From Parabacteroides distasonis (GTDB lineage: Bacteria > Bacteroidota > Bacteroidia > Bacteroidales > Tannerellaceae), in the NCBI GenBank assembly GCA_021531775.1, contig JAFBIU010000007.1, positions 1 to 64,000 of the forward strand: a stretch of 64,000 nucleotides of DNA. The letters run 5' to 3'. Position 1 is the stretch's first letter. Every line of letters begins with the position of its first letter. The notes below the pieces were generated by a model that searched no databases, was not told the origin of the DNA, and worked only from the letters and a program-made list of their open reading frames with translations. This document shows, piece after piece, positions 33,661-41,791 of the stretch. Both the position numbers and the translations under genes were made by a program.

Positions 33661-36600
33661 TTATAATTTCACTTGCAGGGTGAATCCGAAATTAGCCGTC
33701 GCTGGAGAGGCACCGCTCTCCAATCCCTGTATGTTGCCTGAGCTGGTCACCGCCACCTCCGGATCGTAATGCTTCGTGTCGGGTCCCCAGACACCCAAGT
33801 TGCGCCCGAAAGCCGAGAGCCGCAGCTGCTTCAACGGGCAGGCAGCCGGCAGCGAGAAGGTGTAACCAACTGAGACCTCACGCAGGCGCACACAATCCGT
33901 TCGCAACACCGACTGAGCGACAGGCCCGTCGTAGAACGAGTGGTAGTAGTCGTAGGCACTCACACGGGTGGTGTTGGGCGTTCCCTTGTCGTCGATCACG
34001 CCCTCCAACAGCAGGCCGTTCTCACGTACACCGTTGGCAGCGGTCTCCTCCAACAGTCCGCTGTACCGGCCAAACATATAGCTACCGGAGAGATAGTGAC
34101 CGCCCTTCTGAAAGTCGATCTGCACAGAAGCATCCACGTGTTCCCAGCGGAAGCTGTTGTTCCAGCCACCCGTGAAATCCGGATAGACACAACCCAGGTT
34201 CTCCGAACCGTTACTGATGCGGTAAAGTCCTGTCTCCGGGTCGATCATCCGACGACCCTCTGAATCAAAGACGAAGTTGGAACCCATGATCACGCCATAA
34301 CGCTCCCCGACATAGGCACCAATCTCACCTGCGACACGTCCGGAGGCGATGCGGTAGTAATCCACCTCATCAATCAGCTTCTCCACCCGGCTGCGGTTGG
34401 AGGAGAGGGTCAATGTGGTATTCCACTCGAATTGGTGCGCAGACACCGGAGTAGCATGCAGCGTGAACTCCACACCCCGATTAGTCATGACACCCGCATT
34501 GACTAACGCACCAGTATAGCCCGATGTGGCAGAGACCGAGAAGGGGACGATCTGATCCCGCGTCTCGCTGTCGTAATAGGTCAGGTCGAAGCCCAGACGG
34601 TTCTTCAGGAAGGCGGCCTCCAGACCCAACTCCCACGAATAGGTCGATTCGGGTTTCAGATTGGCGTTGGCCAACTCCTTCTGCAAGAGGTAGCCGGGCA
34701 GGGAACCGATGTTGGTATATTGGCGATAGGTGGTCAGAAGGCGATAGGGATCGGTGTCGCTACCCACCTTGGCCCAACCCGCACGCAGCTTGCCGAAGCT
34801 CAGCCAGGGCATCCGTTCCCGCAGCAGGTCGCCCCATAGGAAGCTGGCGGTGACAGAGGGATAGACGTAGGAATTGTTATCCTTGGGCAGGGTGCTCGAC
34901 TTGTCGTTACGCAGGGTCGCCTCCAAATAGACCATACTCTTCCAGCCCACGCTGACGTTGCCAAAGAAGGAACGAATGGAGCGACGGCTCTGCTCATCCA
35001 CCGAGATCGGTTGCTCGATGGAGTTCTTCAGGTTATAGAAACCGGCGATGGCCAATCCGCCGCTGCTCTTACCCTCTAAGTATTCGTAGTGGCGGTGCAT
35101 CAAGTTAGCGCCCAAGGTGGCGTTCAACGAGTAGTCGCCCCACTGCTTGTTGAGCAGTAAGAGGAACTCATGGTTCAGCTCATATTGCTGGCGCGACACC
35201 TCGCTGTAGCTCGACTGGTCGTTCGATCCCACGGCTATGCGCTCCTGCTGCTTATCGACAAAGAAGTCGAGGTTGGTCTTGTATTGCGCCTTCAGCCAAG
35301 GGAAGAGTTGATAAGAGAGACCCACGTTGCCATAGATGCGGTTGCGGGAATCGGTCTCGTAGTTCATGTAGCGGGTCCAGTAGGGATTGTCGTGATAAGC
35401 GGGATTAGGCTGGTCGTATGCCGTGCGGTTCCAGGTCGCCTGCGAGCCATCGGGCATCACATAGAGATCCTTCATCTCCTGGAAGTCGAGCTGCCGCTGC
35501 CACCATTGCGAAATGGCCATGAACACGTTACGCTCATCATAGCCCGTAGCATCGCGTCCCTTGCCCCGCTGGTTGGTGTAGGTCACGTTGGTAAACACCT
35601 CCAACTTCTTGTCGTTGCTTTTCAGCGAGCCGCTCACGTTGAGCTGGTTCTTCTGCAAGCGGCTGTTGGGCAGGGTGCCTTTGGTCTCCGTGTTGGTATA
35701 GGAGATGCGCAGGGCCTGTAGCTCATTGGCACGAGAGACCGCCACGTTGTTGGTAAAGGAGAGCCCTGTCTGGTAGAAGTCACGCACGTCATGCTTCGCG
35801 GCTTGCCACTTGGAGGTGGTGGGATCGCCCACCTTGCCACCCGCCTCCCATTTGGCGAGGTCATACCACGAGAGCACCTCCTGCCCCTCGAAACGGGGAC
35901 CCCAGCTCTCGTCCGTGCCATACGCAGGTAGCTGATAACGCTTACCGTTGATCGTGGCCATCTCGAAACCGTCGGGGTTGCTACCTCCACCATAGAGGTT
36001 CTGGAACTTCGGCAACTTACTGATTACCTCCAGGCCGACCGTGGAGCTGAACGAAATGCCCAAGCCCTCCTCCTGCTTGCCCTTTTTGGTGGTGATCAGG
36101 ATCACGCCGTTGTTGGCGCGCGAGCCATAGAGGGCGGAGGCACTGGCTCCTTTCAGTACGGAGAGGCTTTCTATATCATCGGGGTTAATGTCCTGCACCA
36201 AGTTTCCGTAGTCGTAACCGCCGGAGCCGTTGGCCGTCCCCTCCTTGTTGAAATCTGATCCCTCAATGGGCACGCCATCAATCACGAAGAGCGGCTGGTT
36301 ATTGCCCGAGATGGAATTCGCACCCCGGATCAAGATCTTTGATGAACCGCCCATCGAGCCGCCCATGCTGCTGATCTGCAAACCGGCCACCTTACCTTGC
36401 AACGCATTCACCGGATTACTCATACCGCCACGGGTACGCAGCATGTCCTCGCCCTCCAGTTCCGTCATGGCATAGCCCAGCGCCTTCTTCTCACGGGAGA
36501 TACCCATGGCTGTCACCACTACCTCGTCCAACTGCTGGCGATCCTCCTTCAAAGTGACACGCATCTCGCCCGCTTGAATAGGCACACGTACCGGTGTCAT

Positions 36601-36840
36601 GCCTACATAACTAATCTCTAACAGGTCACCTTCCTTGACTGAGGCAGGAAGGTCGGTCAGCGTGAAGCGACCATCTATGTCAGTAATCGTTCCTATGGTC
36701 GTGTTGACCACCATCACGGCAGCCCCTATAATCGGTTCGCCGCTGTCCGCATCCACTACGATGCCACTCACCTGCTGGATCGTGTCAGCCATTGCCATCA
36801 GTGCGCACAGACAGGCGAGTAAAAAAGTTTTCTTTAACAT
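33661..36840 (-). CDS. SusC/RagA-type TonB-dependent transporter
   Basis: 1059 residues. Signal peptide, then the carboxypeptidase-D-like domain (VSGIVVDADSGEPIIGAAVMV, about 25-105), TonB box and linker (LDEVVVTAMG), plug domain (NALQGKVAGLQI, LFVIDGVPI, ISVLKGASASALYGSRANNGVILITTKKG with small variations) and a 22-strand-type barrel ending FGFTLQVKL. It imports its ligand across the outer membrane with the SusD lid encoded 34 bases downstream. It starts 11 bases after the stop of C10 protease 2, placing protease and importer in one transcript. Confidence 0.93.
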   Translation of the reverse strand: MLKKTFLLACLCALMAMADTIQQVSGIVVDADSGEPIIGAAVMVVNTTIGTITDIDGRFTLTDLPASVKEGDLLEISYVGMTPVRVPIQAGEMRVTLKEDRQQLDEVVVTAMGISREKKALGYAMTELEGEDMLRTRGGMSNPVNALQGKVAGLQISSMGGSMGGSSKILIRGANSISGNNQPLFVIDGVPIEGSDFNKEGTANGSGGYDYGNLVQDINPDDIESLSVLKGASASALYGSRANNGVILITTKKGKQEEGLGISFSSTVGLEVISKLPKFQNLYGGGSNPDGFEMATINGKRYQLPAYGTDESWGPRFEGQEVLSWYDLAKWEAGGKVGDPTTSKWQAAKHDVRDFYQTGLSFTNNVAVSRANELQALRISYTNTETKGTLPNSRLQKNQLNVSGSLKSNDKKLEVFTNVTYTNQRGKGRDATGYDERNVFMAISQWWQRQLDFQEMKDLYVMPDGSQATWNRTAYDQPNPAYHDNPYWTRYMNYETDSRNRIYGNVGLSYQLFPWLKAQYKTNLDFFVDKQQERIAVGSNDQSSYSEVSRQQYELNHEFLLLLNKQWGDYSLNATLGANLMHRHYEYLEGKSSGGLAIAGFYNLKNSIEQPISVDEQSRRSIRSFFGNVSVGWKSMVYLEATLRNDKSSTLPKDNNSYVYPSVTASFLWGDLLRERMPWLSFGKLRAGWAKVGSDTDPYRLLTTYRQYTNIGSLPGYLLQKELANANLKPESTYSWELGLEAAFLKNRLGFDLTYYDSETRDQIVPFSVSATSGYTGALVNAGVMTNRGVEFTLHATPVSAHQFEWNTTLTLSSNRSRVEKLIDEVDYYRIASGRVAGEIGAYVGERYGVIMGSNFVFDSEGRRMIDPETGLYRISNGSENLGCVYPDFTGGWNNSFRWEHVDASVQIDFQKGGHYLSGSYMFGRYSGLLEETAANGVRENGLLLEGVIDDKGTPNTTRVSAYDYYHSFYDGPVAQSVLRTDCVRLREVSVGYTFSLPAACPLKQLRLSAFGRNLGVWGPDTKHYDPEVAVTSSGNIQGLESGASPATANFGFTLQVKL

Positions 36841-36851
36841 GAGTATGTTTA

Positions 36852-39326
36852 TTAATAAGTCATTTGCATTTTATAAACCCTTGTCTTTCCATCCTCCATC
36901 TCAATCGCTACCACATACACGCCTGTCGGCCATGCAGAGCCGTCGATGCGGGCGGATGTACCATTGATCTGGCCGGTCGCTATCAAGCTACCTTGTACAT
37001 TATATATATGGTAGCTCTTCAATGCTACAGCGGACTCGATGCAGAGCGTGCGACCCTGCCAGCTGACGGTTGTCTCCGGGATAGAGGTGATCTGCTCATT
37101 GGCAGTTGGATCTTCTACAACATAGAAGGTATGTGTGTAGGGCTCGCCATCAACCTTGCACAGACTCCAGAATGAGATATCGTGAGCCAGTTTATTCGCA
37201 ATCCAGTAAGTTAGCGCCAACTGTAGCTCACCCGGAGCCATGAAACCATAAAGACCCATTTTTACCTCTAACTCCTCTCCTGCTTCAATCTTCTTAAGAT
37301 TGACTCTGGTATAGGTCATGCCTGACTCTTGGAAACAAATGTAACTGTTCGTATAGGGTACCTCGCCGATATTCTTAACGCGAAACGAAAACTCCAATTG
37401 CTCGTTAAGCGAGACCGTATCAGGCAACACAGGTGGCTCCAATAGCACCAACTCAGGACCGGGACGCACCTCCACGTCAACCGTGTCAGAACAAGACTTG
37501 GAATGATACCTTACGAAAAGCTGGCAACGCTCACCTGCCTCCACCTCGATCGGTAGCGTAACGAGCAGTTGCGTCGCATGGGTGCCCGACTCAAAACTGT
37601 ACAACTCCGTCGGCAACTCGATTTCCTGCCCCTGGCGGAGCAACACAGGCTGAATCGTATCTGCCCCCATACCAATAGGCAGGTCGCCCACCGTATAGCT
37701 CAACAAAACATGCAAGGTATCCACATAACAGGTGTGCAGCTGCACCAACCGCTCCTCAAATTGCAGCTTGAGATCAGGCAGACTCCATTCAATGGCATAG
37801 CCCTTGTCGCTTCGTCGCAGCAGCAGTCGCCAATAGTCATAGGAGTCATAGGCCCGGAGTGTCTCCCACCCATCGCCCTGCTTTTGCCAGAAGGTCACCT
37901 CATACATCGGCTCATCCAGTGAACTGTATTCCGGGAAAGGCACTCGCAAGATGTCAGATTCATAGTCGGCATTGGAGGTAAAAGCGAAATCAAAGGGCTC
38001 GGAGGTAATCGGCTCGGCATCTGCCGAAGTGCGTAGCGTATAACGCAGCGTCCCGCAATGCGGCTGTGGATCGAAGGCCATCAAACGCATTTGCCAGGCA
38101 GAGTCATCTATCCGAGTCGTGTCGAGCACGATACTTTTGGAATAGAACACTCGATGCGACTCGATCGGCTCCATGTAGGAGGGACACCAATCGAAAAAAG
38201 CACTTTGATAAAGATGCATGTTATACTGAGGCAATATCGCTGTCAAGAGATAATAGCCATCAAACTGACCCCCATATCCCAAATTGAAATGAAACATACC
38301 GTCGCCGGCATAGCCATCCAACAGAAAAATATGACCACCGCCTGCACTGCTATAGGCTATTGGTCGCCCTGCCGCCAGTTGGCGATAAAGCTTCTCGCTC
38401 CAGGTGCGCAAGGGATATTCCCATGCATACTTGAAAATGGCATGCTTACCATAATCAGCCACCGCATCAAGGCGATCCAACGCTTGATGCGGGTAAAAAC
38501 TGCTACGGTCGATTCCATACATCACATGCAGGGCAGCACCTGCATATTTCATCAGTTTGGCTACTTCATTGCCCTCCGCTTCGGTAAACTCCTCCTCGCC
38601 ATAGTTGCGCCTGAGGAGCGACCAATCCACCGGCGAGTCAAAACGGACGGTCACATTCCGGTTGATCTCTCCCAGATCACCAGAGCCGGAAAACCAAGTC
38701 TCCTCCGCCACTTTCCAATTTTGGTAACGGTAGTAGTCCATCAGCTGTGCGAACATCGTGGCGGGGCAACCGGTTAAACAGTGTTGGCCCTCCTCAATAG
38801 GTGTCAGACGATTATAGGGATCCTCCTGTCCCCAAATAGCCGTGATTAATGGCTCCACCGGCTGCCAAGCCGGGTCGTAGCTCAGCTCCTCACCCGCTGA
38901 GGTAGCCACAAGCTCGCCGCTCCGCAGCGTAGAGATCTCCACGGCATATTGGCGCAGGAAGTCACGTGCGCCATCCGGCAGGTGATTGGCGTCAATGGTT
39001 CCCTCTGTGCCATAGGCCAACACGGCATGCGTCCGCTCATCGCCCGAAGCGATCACGAAGCCACCTGTGTTTCGGCTGAAGGCATAGAGCAGGGCATCAC
39101 CACCCTCGCTGGCCGCACGAAGCGTGGCTCCAGCATCAAGTTGCGTCGTGTCGCTCACAGCGAAACTCAATTGTAACTCACCGGCAGAGCGCAATCCCGT
39201 CTTCTGTTGCAGGAAGGCCTCCGCATTCCGTCTCGCCTGCTCCAGCGATAGCTGCTGCGCCATCGTTTGCCCCATTGTCAAGAGACTGAGGGCTGCACCA
39301 AGTAGGTAATGTTTGGCTTTCATCAT
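36852..39326 (-). CDS. Secreted C10 (streptopain-family) cysteine protease 2
   Basis: 824 residues from the ATG at 39326 (MMKAKHYLLGAALSLLTMGQ), matching the start of its paralogue at 29405; the frame could extend five codons upstream into the deaminase gene. The pro-domain and catalytic Cys187 (LTGCPATMFAQLMDYY) and His332 (GGGHIFLLDGYAGDGMFHFN) are present, but the following HFNWGWNG of paralogue 1 is HFNLGYGG here, near the active-site Asn/Trp. The C-terminus again looks T9SS-like (YHIYNVQGSLIATG...WPTGVYVVAIEMEDGK). The middle beta region diverges strongly from paralogue 1. It starts one base after the deaminase stop codon. Confidence 0.88.
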   Translation of the reverse strand: MMKAKHYLLGAALSLLTMGQTMAQQLSLEQARRNAEAFLQQKTGLRSAGELQLSFAVSDTTQLDAGATLRAASEGGDALLYAFSRNTGGFVIASGDERTHAVLAYGTEGTIDANHLPDGARDFLRQYAVEISTLRSGELVATSAGEELSYDPAWQPVEPLITAIWGQEDPYNRLTPIEEGQHCLTGCPATMFAQLMDYYRYQNWKVAEETWFSGSGDLGEINRNVTVRFDSPVDWSLLRRNYGEEEFTEAEGNEVAKLMKYAGAALHVMYGIDRSSFYPHQALDRLDAVADYGKHAIFKYAWEYPLRTWSEKLYRQLAAGRPIAYSSAGGGHIFLLDGYAGDGMFHFNLGYGGQFDGYYLLTAILPQYNMHLYQSAFFDWCPSYMEPIESHRVFYSKSIVLDTTRIDDSAWQMRLMAFDPQPHCGTLRYTLRTSADAEPITSEPFDFAFTSNADYESDILRVPFPEYSSLDEPMYEVTFWQKQGDGWETLRAYDSYDYWRLLLRRSDKGYAIEWSLPDLKLQFEERLVQLHTCYVDTLHVLLSYTVGDLPIGMGADTIQPVLLRQGQEIELPTELYSFESGTHATQLLVTLPIEVEAGERCQLFVRYHSKSCSDTVDVEVRPGPELVLLEPPVLPDTVSLNEQLEFSFRVKNIGEVPYTNSYICFQESGMTYTRVNLKKIEAGEELEVKMGLYGFMAPGELQLALTYWIANKLAHDISFWSLCKVDGEPYTHTFYVVEDPTANEQITSIPETTVSWQGRTLCIESAVALKSYHIYNVQGSLIATGQINGTSARIDGSAWPTGVYVVAIEMEDGKTRVYKMQMTY

Positions 39327-39327
39327 T

Positions 39328-40440
39328 CTAAAAACGTGCATGGATCTGTTTCAACAATTCTGCCTTGACCGCCTCCGAAGCGAACGTCGCCTGTACGCTA
39401 TTCTGCAAAACTGTCTTGACCTCCTCCCTGGTCAGTTGGAAAACCGCATTCAGCCGCTGGAACTCGCGGATGACATTCGTGTTCGAAACCACCATATTGT
39501 CGGAGTTGATGGTAATACGTACCCCCTGCTCCAAGTAGTAGCGGAACGGATACTCCTCGATGGAGGCAAAGATCTTGGTGTCCAAGTTGCTCTTGGGACA
39601 ACACTCGAGCGTGATGCCTTCGGCTGCCAACCGCTTCACCAATTCACTGTCCTCCTTGCTGCGAACGCCATGTCCGATACGCTTTGTGCCGCACGCCAAG
39701 GCTGCCTTGACACTCTCGGGACCGTCTGCTTCGCCCGCATGAATGGTGAAAGGAACGCCCAAGGTCTGTGCCTTCTGGAAAAGTTCGGTAAAGTTAGGAG
39801 TCGGATAGAGTGCTTCGGCACCTGCCAAATCGATGGCCACCACTCCATTCTGGCTGACATACTCACCGGCCAGCTCCACCGTCTCCATGTTTGCCTCGTG
39901 ATTGGTATCACCCCGCATACAACAGAGAATCAGATTGACCGGGATCGCACTCCGCTTCGCACCCCGTATCGTCGCCTCGATCACCTCGCGCTGGGTCAGT
40001 CCCCGATTCAGATGCAACTGCGGAGCATAGCGGACTTCAGCATAGATATATCCTAACTGTTTCAATTCGTCTGCCAACAGCACGACACTCTCCTCGATGC
40101 TCTCAGGCGTTTGCAGCACAGTCAGCGGCAAGTCGAACCGTTCCAGATATTCGTTGAGATCCTTACAATTGTCGGGCACCTGCAGGGCATTCTGCAGTTC
40201 TGCGTCAGACTGGGTCACCTCAATCCCCGAAATGGCAGCCAACCGTTTGTAGTTCTCCACGGAGATCGACCCATCCAAATGGAGGTGCAGATCCATGTAG
40301 CAACCCAGATTGGCCAACTCTTCATCCGTGATGGTCTGTGCCACCGGTGTAATGGGATCATCGTCATCGTTACATCCGCTCAAAAAACCGGTCGATAACA
40401 CGACCACAAGGGCCAACGCCCACTTCAATAACTTTTTCAT
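39328..40440 (-). CDS. Exported adenosine deaminase (lipoprotein)
   Basis: 370 residues. The metal-dependent deaminase motifs are in order: DLHLHLDGS (50-58, two zinc His), HAGEADG, RIGHGVRS and the late ITINSDN. The N-terminus MKKLLKWALALVVVLSTGFLSGC is a lipoprotein signal with C23, and an acidic CNDDDDP follows, which resembles a surface-export signal of Bacteroidetes lipoproteins. Intracellular purine salvage enzymes lack this. It heads an operon with a protease and SusCD, so extracellular nucleoside deamination or degradation of a signalling nucleoside is plausible. Adenine deaminase is the alternative substrate assignment. Confidence 0.87.
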   Translation of the reverse strand: MKKLLKWALALVVVLSTGFLSGCNDDDDPITPVAQTITDEELANLGCYMDLHLHLDGSISVENYKRLAAISGIEVTQSDAELQNALQVPDNCKDLNEYLERFDLPLTVLQTPESIEESVVLLADELKQLGYIYAEVRYAPQLHLNRGLTQREVIEATIRGAKRSAIPVNLILCCMRGDTNHEANMETVELAGEYVSQNGVVAIDLAGAEALYPTPNFTELFQKAQTLGVPFTIHAGEADGPESVKAALACGTKRIGHGVRSKEDSELVKRLAAEGITLECCPKSNLDTKIFASIEEYPFRYYLEQGVRITINSDNMVVSNTNVIREFQRLNAVFQLTREEVKTVLQNSVQATFASEAVKAELLKQIHARF

Positions 40441-40466
40441 TTGTGTAAATTCGTTGTTTATTCAAG

Positions 40467-40474
40467 CAAAGATA
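40467..40474 (-). promoter_or_regulatory. -7 box for the ADA-C10-SusC-SusD operon
   Basis: The reverse strand reads TATCTTTG, 26 bases before the deaminase ATG. A clear -33 partner is not seen. Confidence 0.5.
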
Positions 40475-40571
40475 GACATTCCAAACAGATCGATGATACC
40501 AAGCGAGCAGGCCATTGTGCCAAAACTATTTATCATAGCAACAAAACTTATCAATACTTCAAATATCAGCA

Positions 40572-40602
40572 TTAAAAAAGCCTAAACGATCTGTTTAGGC
40601 TT
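40572..40602 (-). terminator. Intrinsic terminator after the AraC gene
   Basis: AAGCCTAAAC (40578-40587) pairs with GTTTAGGCTT (40593-40602) around GATCT, followed in the reverse direction by a run of six T. The stem overlaps the stop codon of the regulator and separates its operon from the deaminase operon. Confidence 0.85.
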
Positions 40603-41791
40603 ATTCGGAAGGCTGCTCCCGGAGTAGTCGTGCTTGCTGTTGCCGCACATAATCGCCAGGAGTCACCCCCTTCAGTTTGCTGAAGGCCCGGTTGAAGGTG
40701 GAGAAGGAATTGAAACCACATTCCTGCGAGATGGCCACCAAAGGCTTGCGTTCGTCCTGTGTCATGTCCTGAATCCGGACACATGCCTCTTCGACCCGAT
40801 ACCGATTCAAATATTCGTAGAAGGTCATCTTCAGCGAATGGTTGAGGTAGTAGGAGACGTAGGTCCGATTCTGACCCACATGTAACGCCAACGACTGCAG
40901 CGATAGTTTCGGATCGAGGAAAACCCGATCCTCTTCCATACAGTGCCTCAACAGTTCACCTATCTGGCCCAACTGTTCCTGCGTCAGCAACCCGTCGGGC
41001 ACCGTCTCATCCGTAGCATCAGACGGTGATGGCAGTACCAACCGATCGACGAACCCTCCGGCCGCATCCTCCAAACTGGACGCATCGTCGGAGGTTTCTT
41101 CCACCAGTTGATCCAACTGCATCGACCGCAACAGATCAAGCGTAAACCGATAGGGGAAAAACCAGAGAAACAGACTCAGGGAATTGAACAGCACCTCCCC
41201 TCCCCAGGTCGGCTCCTCGAAACACCCATAATAGGTGACTAACGTGCCGAATAACAGCAAACAAAACCAAACGACCCGCTGCACATCAAAAAAGGGATCC
41301 TGAGCGAAAGATGCATCCGAAGCGTACCTGTACCGGAAATAATACCCCACGACAAAGAACAGGGTGGATCCTGCCGTGCTGAAGGCCAAGAGGTAAGCGA
41401 TCCAACAAACCTTCTCCGATGGATAGAACAGATAGAGCGGGATCAGTAAGGCCTGCAAGGCAAATACCACAGCTACTACGCGCCGCTTGATCCATCCGGG
41501 ATAACAGACATCCACCAAAAAGGCACATGTCAACGGCACATACGGCAGGTCGATCACTGTGATCAGGTTTTTCAAGAAATCGCTGTTCTTCCACTCCTGC
41601 ACCATCAGCAAGCCATCTTTCACGTAGCAGCAAGCCACATAGAGCGTCGCCCAATAGAGGAGTCGCACCATCTCCAACCGCCCTTTATATAAGTAAAGCC
41701 GATAGCTCCAGTAAAAGAAAAAGAGTGCGGTGATGCCCCGCAAACAGTGGGCGAACGCTTCTACGGTGTCGATCGTACTTATTTGTTCCAT
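40601..41791 (-). CDS. Membrane-bound AraC-family regulator
   Basis: 396 residues. The N-terminal half has about six hydrophobic segments (LRGITALFFFYWSYRLYLY, LLYWATLYVACCYV, VVAVVFALQALLIPLYLFY, AYLLAFSTAGSTLFFVVGYYF, VVWFCLLLFGTLVTYYG, NSLSLFLWFFPYRF). A charged linker follows, and the C-terminal AraC pair of helix-turn-helices (LSLQSLALHVGQNRTYVSYYLN and LVAISQECGFNSFSTFNRAF). It probably senses something at the membrane. Its ATG lies inside the last 13 bases of companion 3, so it is coupled to the VgrG3 pair. Targets may be that operon or the SusCD operon downstream. Confidence 0.85.
   Translation of the reverse strand: MEQISTIDTVEAFAHCLRGITALFFFYWSYRLYLYKGRLEMVRLLYWATLYVACCYVKDGLLMVQEWKNSDFLKNLITVIDLPYVPLTCAFLVDVCYPGWIKRRVVAVVFALQALLIPLYLFYPSEKVCWIAYLLAFSTAGSTLFFVVGYYFRYRYASDASFAQDPFFDVQRVVWFCLLLFGTLVTYYGCFEEPTWGGEVLFNSLSLFLWFFPYRFTLDLLRSMQLDQLVEETSDDASSLEDAAGGFVDRLVLPSPSDATDETVPDGLLTQEQLGQIGELLRHCMEEDRVFLDPKLSLQSLALHVGQNRTYVSYYLNHSLKMTFYEYLNRYRVEEACVRIQDMTQDERKPLVAISQECGFNSFSTFNRAFSKLKGVTPGDYVRQQQARLLREQPSE

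Noticed and set aside
39560-40398. Forward reading frames opposite the adenosine deaminase
   Set aside because: They lie antisense to a gene with complete catalytic motifs and resemble no known protein.
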